From Planctomycetota bacterium (lineage in GTDB: Bacteria > Planctomycetota > Planctomycetia > Planctomycetales > Planctomycetaceae), in the NCBI GenBank assembly GCA_024278285.1, contig JAJRTM010000347.1, forward strand, positions 1-7,612: a stretch of 7,612 nt of DNA, written 5' to 3'. A program made the translations under genes and the position numbers. Position 1 is the stretch's first letter; each line of letters begins with the position of its first letter. The notes beneath the pieces are model-generated. The model worked only from the letters and a program-made list of their open reading frames with translations, ran no database searches and was not told the DNA's origin. Below are positions 1-5,054 of this stretch, in pieces.

Positions 1-70
1 GCAGGGATGTGCTGGCCAGATTCAAGGGAAAAGCTGTAAGGGAAAATTTCGCGCGCGCTAATCGCGGCAT
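1..70 (-). CDS. Possible partial ORF running off the left edge
   Basis: An ATG at 70-68 on the minus strand opens a frame with no stop up to the window edge (23 codons). It starts with residues MPRLARAKFS. An AGGAG ribosome site overlaps the stop codon of the XRE gene just upstream and lies 9 nt before this ATG, which is the arrangement of a next gene in an operon. The case is weak. The visible protein is rich in Leu, Ser and Ala, as antisense frames often are, and the opposite strand is also open from 3 to 149 with a plausible-looking basic C-terminal tail that would converge on the XRE gene. I cannot decide between the two and assign no function. Confidence 0.3.
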   Translation of the reverse strand, partial: MPRLARAKFSLTAFPLNLASTSL

Positions 71-82
71 GAGTGGTAACTC

Positions 83-463
83 CTATGCGCTTTCGCGCTC
101 GCGTTTTTGCGATGAACCAGCTCTGTTAATCGAACGCGCCAGTTGGTAAATGCTCCTGCGGACGTTATCGTCGGGCAAATCCATGATTTCAGCCGCCACC
201 ATTAAACCGACACGGTTCGTATTGGATAGTGCGGGCGTTGCTTCATCGCCGTAAAAGAAATTGACAGGCGTATTTAAGACCCGCGCACATATATGGATGG
301 CTTCTGATGGAATATGGATTTCTCCCGTTTCATAACGCTGTACCGTTTGCATGGACACCCCCAGCCGTTCGCCCAGAGATTGCTGTGAAACCTTATTCAA
401 ACAGCGCGCTTGGCGGAGCTTGAAGCCCATATCTGTATAAAATTTGTTCTTTGGTTTTTTCAT
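83..463 (-). CDS. XRE-family helix-turn-helix DNA-binding protein
   Basis: This 126-aa protein is a likely repressor. Residues about 13-70 form a Cro/C1-type helix-turn-helix domain: LRQARCLNKVSQQSLGERLG supplies the first helices, VSMQTVQRYETGEIHIPSEA the recognition helix and following turn, and the domain ends in the NTPVNFFYGDE stretch typical of short XRE regulators. The remaining 50 residues are a helical, basic C-terminal tail without a recognisable enzymatic domain, possibly for dimerisation. The start at 463 is supported by a GGGGGG ribosome site about 10 nt upstream. It lies 34 nt after the 144-aa gene on the same strand, so the two are probably cotranscribed. A role as autoregulator of this pair is inferred from position only. 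Confidence 0.85.
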   Translation of the reverse strand: MKKPKNKFYTDMGFKLRQARCLNKVSQQSLGERLGVSMQTVQRYETGEIHIPSEAIHICARVLNTPVNFFYGDEATPALSNTNRVGLMVAAEIMDLPDDNVRRSIYQLARSINRAGSSQKRERESA

Positions 464-497
464 TTTCTTATGCCCCCCAACACGGCCAAGCGGTGGT

Positions 498-932
498 TTA
501 CGCCGCCATACGCATATCTGTTGAAAGAGGAACGCGTGAGAAAGGCGCGTTGATCTTTTTCTGATAAGCAGCCATCGCCTGATCGTAAGATGGGTAGAAC
601 AATTTCATGCTGACCCAGTATAGGCGGTAAACGCGGCGAAACTCTGATTCCAGCTTGCGTTTATCCAAAAACGAGATTTTAGAGCCTTCGCCACTCCATT
701 TCTCTTTGCCGTGCTTCAATTGAGCCAAAAGGCCTTGTGCTTCCCCACGAAACATCTCCAGCATTTCAGAATAAGTCTTAACAATCATATATCCTGGCTT
801 TGATTGACCAGAACGGGCCATTTTGGCCTGATTGATGATTTCCTGTGCTTTTTTGGCACCAAAACGAGCCTCAAGCTCTTCAAACAGAGCCTGCATATCG
901 TTTTGGTGGTTTTTTATAGTAGTTGGTTTCAT
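498..932 (-). CDS. Hypothetical protein, 144 aa
   Basis: I do not recognise this protein. It is charged, mostly helical in appearance and has no signal peptide or membrane segment. Residues about 14-40 (MQALFEELEARFGAKKAQEI) look like an amphipathic helix. A central part contains MIVKTYSEMLEMFRGEA, and an aromatic stretch, RRVYRLYWVSMKLFYPSYDQ, lies near residues 100-119. The start is well supported: GGGGGAG lies 8 nt upstream of the ATG. It is the first gene of a two-gene minus-strand unit followed by an XRE protein. A small unknown gene followed by an HTH gene is the layout of anti-CRISPR/Aca pairs and of some toxin-antitoxin pairs. That is context only, and no sequence feature supports either role directly. 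Confidence 0.75.
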   Translation of the reverse strand: MKPTTIKNHQNDMQALFEELEARFGAKKAQEIINQAKMARSGQSKPGYMIVKTYSEMLEMFRGEAQGLLAQLKHGKEKWSGEGSKISFLDKRKLESEFRRVYRLYWVSMKLFYPSYDQAMAAYQKKINAPFSRVPLSTDMRMAA

Positions 933-1060
933 TGTATTACTCCCCCGAGATAGTTATTTATACTTATGTAAATTAAACAATAGTGAGATTTATATAGACT
1001 AATGGTTAATTATTTGTTAAAAACATAGATTAAATACACAATTTTGTACAAAGTATAAAA
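933..1060. promoter_or_regulatory. AT-rich divergent promoter region with inverted operator-like words
   Basis: These 128 nt separate two divergent units and are very AT-rich. The word TTTATACTT at 957-965 recurs as its exact reverse complement AAGTATAAA at 1051-1059. With small gaps the similarity extends inward (TTTATACTTATGTAAATT against TTTATACTTTGTACAAAATT), so each start codon is approached by a copy in the same relative orientation. The right copy contains the perfect 10-bp palindrome TTTGTACAAA at 1043-1052. On the minus strand TATAAA (962-957) is well placed as a -10 for the 144-aa gene. For the rightward gene TTGTTA (1014-1019), 17 nt before CACAAT, is a weak candidate promoter. One of the two flanking XRE proteins may bind these sites. 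Confidence 0.6.
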
Positions 1061-1729
1061 ATGATTACACCAAAACAGATCAGAGCAGCGCGAAATTTTC
1101 TTGGAATTGACCAGAAAACCTTAGCTGACGCCGTGGGCGTATCGAAGATGAACATCTCGGACATAGAGAACGAAAAAGGGAAGCCGCGAGCGAGTACCTT
1201 AAACACCATAGAACTATATTTTCAAACCTGTGGGATCAGATTGACCCCAGCTGGCGGTATCGAGCCAGCTCAAAACTTCGTCACAATATACGAGGGGGAA
1301 GACTGCTACTTTGATCTTCTTCTGGACGTTCATGCCACCCTGAAAAGAATAAAAGGCCGAATGCTGTGTAGCGGATCGGATGAAAGACGTTCATCTGAGG
1401 AAGTTATTTGCCAACTCCGAAAGATGCGTAGCGATGGTATAGTTATGCAGTCACTAATCGAGCCGGGCAATACCTACATAATGGGTAAGCTGGAAGAGTA
1501 TCGCTGGATGCCAGACGGCCTGTTCGTCGATGGGGATGTAAAGGTTATATATGCCGATCGCGTTGCCTATTTGGTGAGTTGGGCAGGGACACCAAGGGTT
1601 ATCGTCATTCAAGATAAAACTATAGCCGAAGAGGCAACACGTCATTTTAATTTCATTTGGACCCATTCAAAGCAGCCCGATGAAACAACATCCCAGATAT
1701 TTTATGAGGACGAAAATGGCGAGAACTAG
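1061..1729 (+). CDS. XRE-family regulator with C-terminal sensor-like domain
   Basis: This 222-aa protein has an N-terminal Cro/C1-type helix-turn-helix at residues about 4-60 (IRAARNFLGIDQKTLADAVG, then VSKMNISDIENEKGKP). The remaining 160 residues form a separate domain. Its end, with a YADRVAYLVSWAG strand, the VIVIQDKTIAEEATRHF stretch and a closing FNFIW, resembles the C-terminal effector-binding part of TrmB-like or phospholipase-D-like regulator domains (strand, 'I.D..iA', then 'F..lW'). That resemblance is a pattern impression. No ribosome site precedes the ATG. A 10-bp palindrome and TATAAA lie immediately upstream, which suggests autoregulation. The gene overlaps the following synthase gene by 14 nt, so it is most likely its dedicated regulator. 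The ligand, perhaps the synthase product, is inferred. Confidence 0.85.
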   Translation: MITPKQIRAARNFLGIDQKTLADAVGVSKMNISDIENEKGKPRASTLNTIELYFQTCGIRLTPAGGIEPAQNFVTIYEGEDCYFDLLLDVHATLKRIKGRMLCSGSDERRSSEEVICQLRKMRSDGIVMQSLIEPGNTYIMGKLEEYRWMPDGLFVDGDVKVIYADRVAYLVSWAGTPRVIVIQDKTIAEEATRHFNFIWTHSKQPDETTSQIFYEDENGEN

Positions 1730-2459
1730 CATAAGCGCCAAGTCAGCGTGGAAATCAAACTCTTTTTTTATGCTGGGCATTAGCATGGGAAGCCAAAACC
1801 ATGAAGGCGAAGCACTGGAAGCAATTGTTGACCGCATTAATGCAGGAGGCTTCACTCATGGGGTGCTCGACGTAGCGGATACTCTCAATCGATACAGATA
1901 TATCGGCGAAGGAAAACCAGAACGAGAAGCTATTCAAATCGCAAGAAATGAAGGAAGCGATTGGCTGGAGCGCAACAACCACATTATTTCTAGGTTACGG
2001 ATGCCTGTAGCCGTTCACCGATGGGATGAATGGCTCAGTCACCCAAAATACCCAGAAACAATTGCTCAAATAAGAAGGCTGTATGCAAACAACAATACTC
2101 TCTGTCAGGCAGTGGACCAAGATATTGATAAATTTTACGTTAGGAACTATGGCACGGCTGAGGTTTCACCCAAAAAACGACACTTAAGTGTAGAGTATTA
2201 TCTTGAGGAACTGGCGGTTGCGGCAATCATGCTTGAGGAAAAACCTAGCCTTGTGATGTATCCTGGCAAACAGCTTAACTGTTTTAGGCTTATTCGGGAT
2301 GGGAAAGTACCAGATGCACCACCGTCGCTGTCAAATTCATCCTTCAGTAGATTGATTATCCATAGCTTTCAAAGGCCGCCAGCAGTCAATGAAAATCGGG
2401 TGCAACCTGCTGGTCCAGTACCACGCAGAACGGGAGTATTGGCCTCTCAACTCACGTGA
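1716..2459 (+). CDS. Putative divergent tRNA-dependent cyclodipeptide synthase (XYP type)
   Basis: CDPSs take two aminoacyl-tRNAs and make a cyclodipeptide through an acyl-enzyme on a conserved Ser. I identify this 247-aa protein by aligning its landmarks from memory with AlbC. FFMLGISMGS puts the nucleophile at Ser23 (family motif HxxxGxS, with Phe in place of His). RWDEWLSHPKYPETI and the helix after it match the middle part. YYLEELA supplies Tyr161 and Glu165 (family YxxxExP, with Ala in place of Pro). VMYPGK gives Tyr182-Pro183, the pair that defines XYP enzymes, and the position matching AlbC Asn40 is Ser. The spacings Ser to Tyr (138) and Tyr to Tyr (21) are close to AlbC (141 and 24). 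I chose the ATG at 1716 because GAGGA ends 5 nt upstream. An upstream ATG at 1680 would add 12 residues with no ribosome site. The proline-rich C-terminal tail of about 30 residues is unusual. Substrate specificity cannot be read from the sequence. Confidence 0.78.
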   Translation: MARTSISAKSAWKSNSFFMLGISMGSQNHEGEALEAIVDRINAGGFTHGVLDVADTLNRYRYIGEGKPEREAIQIARNEGSDWLERNNHIISRLRMPVAVHRWDEWLSHPKYPETIAQIRRLYANNNTLCQAVDQDIDKFYVRNYGTAEVSPKKRHLSVEYYLEELAVAAIMLEEKPSLVMYPGKQLNCFRLIRDGKVPDAPPSLSNSSFSRLIIHSFQRPPAVNENRVQPAGPVPRRTGVLASQLT

Positions 2460-2611
2460 CAATTAACGCCTGACGCGAGTAGGCAATCATTAACACCACG
2501 CTACACGTGAATAATGCATCTTGAAACATGTTTTTCCTTGGAGTGGCGATTCAATCGTACGATCATCTCATTCAATGCAGTGCGCAAATTTTTCCCCACC
2601 GCATATGCGAA

Positions 2612-2669
2612 CCGGAAGAGGATTACCCTATTTCACCGTAGAGGGTGTGTAATCCTCTTCCGGCTTTTT
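2612..2669 (+). terminator. Strong Rho-independent terminator
   Basis: A perfect 14-bp stem (CCGGAAGAGGATTA at 2612-2625 pairing with 2650-2663) with an inner CCCT/AGGG pairing is followed by CTTTTT. It ends the regulator-synthase unit 150 nt after the synthase stop. The sequence between that stop and the stem (2460-2611) shows no gene. It contains the 10-bp palindrome ATCGTACGAT at 2554-2563 and a second CACGTG at 2504-2509 (the first is at 2453-2458, inside the synthase end). Confidence 0.9.
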
Positions 2670-2689
2670 GAATTTTGACAGGAGTGAAT

Positions 2690-2830
2690 ATGTATGACGC
2701 AGAAAACCAGATGGCCAATAACTTGAGCATTGATTTGATAAGCAGGCATTTGCAGCAGGTGCTTGATCAGGTGGCCGTTATTACCGATGAATTACAGGAG
2801 ATGAAAGACCGCGAAGGCGGTGAACATTGA
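2690..2830 (+). CDS. Small ORF, 46 aa, coiled-coil-like
   Basis: An ATG preceded by CAGGAG with 5 nt spacing opens a 46-codon frame ending at TGA 2828-2830. The peptide starts MYDAENQMANN and continues as a regular amphipathic helix (LISRHLQQVLDQVAVITDEL, then QEMKDREGGEH) with hydrophobic residues in heptad-like positions, so a short coiled coil is likely. There is no membrane segment or signal peptide. It begins 20 nt after the terminator, so it needs its own promoter or read-through. Its last codons and the following 45 nt reappear after the phosphatase gene, which suggests the small gene is part of a duplicated or rearranged segment. The function is unknown. Confidence 0.5.
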   Translation: MYDAENQMANNLSIDLISRHLQQVLDQVAVITDELQEMKDREGGEH

Positions 2831-2877
2831 CGTTCTGTTTTCCCTAGACGCTTCCTGGCAAATTGTGGCACGATACA
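2804..2877 (+). repeat. Left copy of imperfect direct repeat flanking the phosphatase
   Basis: Positions 2804-2832 match 3930-3958 at 23 of 29 bases (AAAGaCCGCGAAG, then CATTGACG). Next, TTCTGTTTT at 2833-2841 and TTGTGGCACGATACA at 2863-2877 recur in the same order at 3972-3980 and 3981-3995. This copy has 21 extra bases between the two words. The right copy has about 13 extra bases before the first word. The repeat begins inside the 46-aa ORF. Confidence 0.6.
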
Positions 2878-2919
2878 ATTGTGTAAATTCCTACACTTAA
2901 ACAAGACCACGTTCCGACT

Positions 2920-2930
2920 TATAATAGGGG
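2920..2930 (+). promoter_or_regulatory. Consensus -10 and purine-rich site before the phosphatase
   Basis: TATAAT at 2920-2925 is a perfect -10 hexamer. The -35 at 17 nt spacing is poor (TTAAAC). Upstream, GTGTA and TACAC at 2880-2895 form a 5-bp dyad with a 6-nt centre. Transcription would start near 2932, only a few bases before the first usable codons of the phosphatase, so the message would be nearly leaderless. AGGGG at 2926-2930 could act as a ribosome site for ATT at 2937 only if transcription started further upstream. Confidence 0.45.
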
Positions 2931-2936
2931 TTCATT

Positions 2937-3878
2937 ATTCTATATCTAATAATTCCAGACATACATGGCCAAGCTGATAAATTGAACGCTCTGCTGGCTC
3001 ATCTTGGTTGGCGACAAGATGCGTTTGGATGGAAACCTTCTCAACCAAACGAGGAAATTGTTTTCCTTGGTGATTTTATTGACCGTGGACCAAATAATGC
3101 TGAAGTGCTCACAGTGGTTCGTAGCCTTGTTGATAGTGGAAAAGCTCATGCAATTATGGGCAACCATGAACTCAATGCTGTTCACTTTCACACACTAAAC
3201 CCTGATACAGGTAAACCGCTTCGAACCCACTCCGAAAAAAATTGCCATCAACATGCTTCTTTCTTAAAAGAATTTCCAGTTGGAAGCGCCGCTGCCAATG
3301 AGGCAATTGGATGGATGCGGTCATTACCGATGTTTATTGAGTTTTCCCAGTTTCGAGTTGTGCATGCGTGCTGGTCAGAGCCGACTATAGAAAAACTTAA
3401 ACAGTTCACTAGGAAGGGAATGTTGAACGAGAATCAGTTTATTCAGGCCGCAGACAAGAATGATCCACTCTTTTCACTTGTAGAGACAGTTACCAAGGGG
3501 CCTGAAATTGCGTTACCTGAGGGATATTTCTTCGCCGACAAGGACGGAAATGATCGGCGTGACGTTCGCGTGAAATGGTGGAATGATAGAGCTGATAGCT
3601 GGCGCGACATCGCAATGTCAGTGCCAGAAATAAACAAACTGCCTAAATCTCGTTTGCCCCAGGACGTTTTGAGCATGACGTACCCTTCGAATGCAAGACC
3701 TGTATTCTTCGGCCACTACTGGTTAACTGGTGCACCAGTTCTTCAATCTCACAACGCCTTGTGTTTGGATTATTCTGCAGGCAAGGATGGACCCTTACTT
3801 GCGTATCGTTTTAGCGAAGATATGTCGACTGAGCTAAGTCTTGTAAATATCGAGATTGCCAACTTTCAAAATAGTTAG
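2937..3878 (+). CDS. PPP-family metallophosphoesterase (ApaH/Ser-Thr phosphatase-like)
   Basis: This is a two-metal phosphoesterase of the PPP superfamily, cytoplasmic, with no signal peptide. Numbered from codon 2937, it shows PDIHG (Asp8, His10), GDFIDRG (45-51), GNHE (75-78), VHACW (142-146) and GHYW (259-262), the full metal-binding and catalytic set in family order. The length of about 313 aa fits bacterial PPP enzymes. Whether the substrate is a dinucleoside polyphosphate, a nucleotide or a phosphoprotein cannot be told. The start is the problem. The first conventional start is TTG at 2982, which would remove the DIHG motif. The frame is open back to a TAG at 2925-2927 and contains no ATG, GTG or TTG before 2982. 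ATT at 2937, 6 nt after AGGGG, is the best non-canonical start. The gene has its own -10 and stands between direct repeats, so it looks like an independent cassette. Confidence 0.85.
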   Translation: MLYLIIPDIHGQADKLNALLAHLGWRQDAFGWKPSQPNEEIVFLGDFIDRGPNNAEVLTVVRSLVDSGKAHAIMGNHELNAVHFHTLNPDTGKPLRTHSEKNCHQHASFLKEFPVGSAAANEAIGWMRSLPMFIEFSQFRVVHACWSEPTIEKLKQFTRKGMLNENQFIQAADKNDPLFSLVETVTKGPEIALPEGYFFADKDGNDRRDVRVKWWNDRADSWRDIAMSVPEINKLPKSRLPQDVLSMTYPSNARPVFFGHYWLTGAPVLQSHNALCLDYSAGKDGPLLAYRFSEDMSTELSLVNIEIANFQNS

Positions 3879-3881
3879 TGT

Positions 3882-3956
3882 CCTAATTTGTTTAAATTGG
3901 GATACGACTCTTCTGAAAATGCCGCGAAAAAAGCCCGCGAAGACTACGAGCATTGA
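3882..3956 (+). pseudogene. Possible C-terminal gene remnant after the phosphatase
   Basis: After the phosphatase TAG the same frame stays open for 25 codons and ends with residues GYDSSENAAKKAREDYEH and TGA. Its last codons (KAREDYEH) resemble the end of the 46-aa ORF (KDREGGEH) in both protein and DNA (23 of 29 bases over 3930-3958). It has no ribosome site or ATG, so it looks like the 3' scar of a second copy of that small gene. The first 20 nt also form a hairpin (CCTAATTT/AAATTGGG, 3882-3901) without a T-run, which may be a weak 3' end for the phosphatase message. Confidence 0.35.
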
Positions 3957-3995
3957 CGCGCCATGACGTGATTCTGTTTTTTGTGGCACGGTTCA
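3930..3995 (+). repeat. Right copy of imperfect direct repeat flanking the phosphatase
   Basis: This is the partner of 2804-2877. The shared words are AAAGcCCGCGAAG, CATTGACG, TTCTGTTTT and TTGTGGCACGGTTCA (13 of 15 against the left copy), all in the same order. The distance between copies is about 1.1 kb and the interval contains only the phosphatase and its promoter. Confidence 0.6.
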
Positions 3996-4019
3996 GTGAC
4001 CCATCGCACAGGAACAGTT

Positions 4020-4130
4020 ATGAAAAAAAACCTAAATACCGCGCTCCGCAAGATGTGGTTTTGTAATACAAAACCCGATCTTGGAAAGGGGAACCCGCTG
4101 CGCGTTCCCCGTTTCACCCCCTCCTGCTGA
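4020..4130 (+). CDS. Doubtful small ORF, 36 aa, overlapping hairpins
   Basis: AGGA at 4010-4013 lies 6 nt before an ATG, and the frame (MKKNLNTALRKMWFCNTKPD, then a Pro/Arg-rich end) closes at TGA 4128-4130. The start signal is good, but the second half is written across two strong inverted repeats and the protein shows no domain. It could be a leader peptide over an RNA structure, or chance. Confidence 0.22.
   Translation: MKKNLNTALRKMWFCNTKPDLGKGNPLRVPRFTPSC
4057..4075. repeat. 9-bp dyad, operator-like
   Basis: GGTTTTGTA and TACAAAACC are perfect inverted arms around a single A. The 1-nt centre favours a protein-binding site over an RNA hairpin, because so small a loop cannot close. Confidence 0.6.
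4088..4110 (+). repeat. Hairpin GGGGAAC/GTTCCCC
   Basis: Perfect 7-bp arms at 4088-4094 and 4104-4110 enclose a GC-rich 9-nt loop. Only GTTT follows, so a terminator is possible but weak. Confidence 0.55.
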
Positions 4131-4165
4131 TGGCTGGAATTAGGCATTGAGCCCTTCCCAGCCAT
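4130..4165 (+). repeat. Hairpin ATGGCTGG/CCAGCCAT
   Basis: Perfect 8-bp arms at 4130-4137 and 4158-4165 enclose a 20-nt loop. Two further A-T pairs form inside if one C is bulged. There is no T-run after it. Confidence 0.5.
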
Positions 4166-4192
4166 AGAAACCGTATCGCCGGTTAATCACTC

Positions 4193-4214
4193 ATGGGAGA
4201 CTTCGCTCTCCCAT
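4193..4214 (+). repeat. Hairpin ATGGGAGA/TCTCCCAT with CTTCGC loop
   Basis: Perfect 8-bp arms surround a 6-nt loop containing TTCG, a stable small structure if transcribed. It is the fourth inverted repeat within 160 nt. The T-run of an intrinsic terminator is missing. Confidence 0.55.
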
Positions 4215-4422
4215 ATCCATTGAAAATGGCCCATCGACTTAAGGGCGTTCCTGCCCCCAAGACCCCAGATAATTCCATTAAGGCAACTCCATTGAGGCCA
4301 ACCGTTCGCCGTTTGAATGCCGCCAGCTTGTCAAAGCTGAACCACGATCAAACCTGGAACTTGTTGCATTTTCGGTAGGTTGCTCTTATCTTTGGTTATG
4401 CATGAATTTTAAATGAAAAAAC
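4215..4422. other. Spacer without a convincing gene
   Basis: I see no coding signal here. Minor structure includes a tandem-like imperfect repeat (TCCATTAAGGCAAC and TCCATTGAGGCCAAC, within about 4273-4302) and the inverted repeat CAGCTT/AAGCTG at 4324-4339. A 61-codon frame at 4193-4378 begins inside a hairpin, has no ribosome site and has no domain. Confidence 0.6.
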
Positions 4423-4451
4423 TTGCAAAACGCACAGCTTTGCGATAAGAT
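4423..4451 (+). promoter_or_regulatory. Promoter of the abiE operon with overlapping dyad
   Basis: TTGCAA (4423-4428) and TAAGAT (4446-4451) are separated by 17 nt. The inverted repeat TTGCAAA/TTTGCGA (4423-4429 and 4439-4445, one mismatch) covers the -35 and reaches the base before the -10, a position where a bound protein would block RNA polymerase. AbiEi antitoxins are known to repress their own operons by binding inverted repeats, so this is the likely site. The expected transcription start coincides with the ATG at 4458, so the message may be leaderless, which fits the lack of a ribosome site. Confidence 0.55.
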
Positions 4452-4457
4452 GAAAAT

Positions 4458-5054
4458 ATGAGCAAATTAGACACACTGAAGAAGCATTTACGCCCGGGGC
4501 AAGTCTACCGACGTGCCGACCTGCTGCCGTGGTCAAATGCCATTGATCGTCACCTCAGCCAACTCGTAAAAGAGGGAACGCTGACGAAGCTGGCAGGAGG
4601 GCTTTACTACTATCCCAAGCAGACAAGCTTTGGTGCAGCACCCGCCGACGATGAAAAACTGGTCGAAGCGTTTCTGAATGATCATCGCTTTTTATTGACC
4701 ACGCCTAATGCCTATAACGCACTCGGTGTTGGCTCAACGCAGCTCTATAACGAAACCGTGGTTTACAATCATAAACGTCATGGTCGTTTCAAACTTGGCA
4801 AGCGTGAATATAATTTTCGGATAAAGCCGCATTTTCCAGCAACTCTTTCAGAAGCATTTTTGCTGGTCGACCTTGTCAACAATGTTGATCGCCTGGCAGA
4901 GCGCCAATCGTCCATGCTTGAGCGCGTGAAGAAGAAAGTAAAAAGCATGGATCAGCAGGTATTAAATCGTGCCGTTCGGGATTTTGGTGGCGCCAGAGCC
5001 AAGAAGTTCTTTAATCCTCTATTGGCTCGCGGTACACTGACCCATGCCGCATGA
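4458..5054 (+). CDS. abiEi: AbiEi-like antitoxin of a type IV toxin-antitoxin system
   Basis: This 198-aa protein is the antitoxin and repressor of the AbiE abortive-infection system. Residues 1-55 form a winged helix-turn-helix (VYRRADLLPW, then IDRHLSQLVKEGTLTKLAGG and the wing strand LYYYPK). The rest, including LLTTPNAYNALGVGSTQLYN and a basic RHGRFKLGKREYNFRIKPH stretch, is the C-terminal AbiEi domain found in DUF6088-type antitoxins. In AbiE systems the antitoxin does not bind the toxin tightly but opposes its effect and represses the promoter. The gene overlaps the toxin gene by 11 nt, so the two are translationally coupled. The ATG at 4458 has no ribosome site, consistent with a leaderless transcript. 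Confidence 0.88.
   Translation: MSKLDTLKKHLRPGQVYRRADLLPWSNAIDRHLSQLVKEGTLTKLAGGLYYYPKQTSFGAAPADDEKLVEAFLNDHRFLLTTPNAYNALGVGSTQLYNETVVYNHKRHGRFKLGKREYNFRIKPHFPATLSEAFLLVDLVNNVDRLAERQSSMLERVKKKVKSMDQQVLNRAVRDFGGARAKKFFNPLLARGTLTHAA

Noticed and set aside
3..149. Open plus-strand frame at the left edge, possibly the C-terminus of a convergent gene
   Set aside because: Nearly half of it is antisense to the XRE gene and no family is recognisable. It is kept only as an alternative to the minus-strand candidate.
1680..1715. Upstream ATG for the cyclodipeptide synthase
   Set aside because: There is no ribosome site before 1680, whereas GAGGA stands 5 nt before the ATG at 1716. The extra residues would only lengthen the overlap with the regulator.
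2675..2680. TTGACA as a -35 element
   Set aside because: No -10-like hexamer occurs 16-18 nt downstream, and it overlaps the ribosome site of the 46-aa ORF.
4088..4110. GGGGAAC hairpin as a true terminator
   Set aside because: Only three T follow the stem, so it is listed as an inverted repeat.
3944..4165. 73-aa frame on the minus strand
   Set aside because: It lies across several inverted repeats, has no start signal and its composition looks random.
4193..4378. 61-aa frame on the plus strand
   Set aside because: It starts inside a perfect hairpin, has no ribosome site and no domain-like composition.
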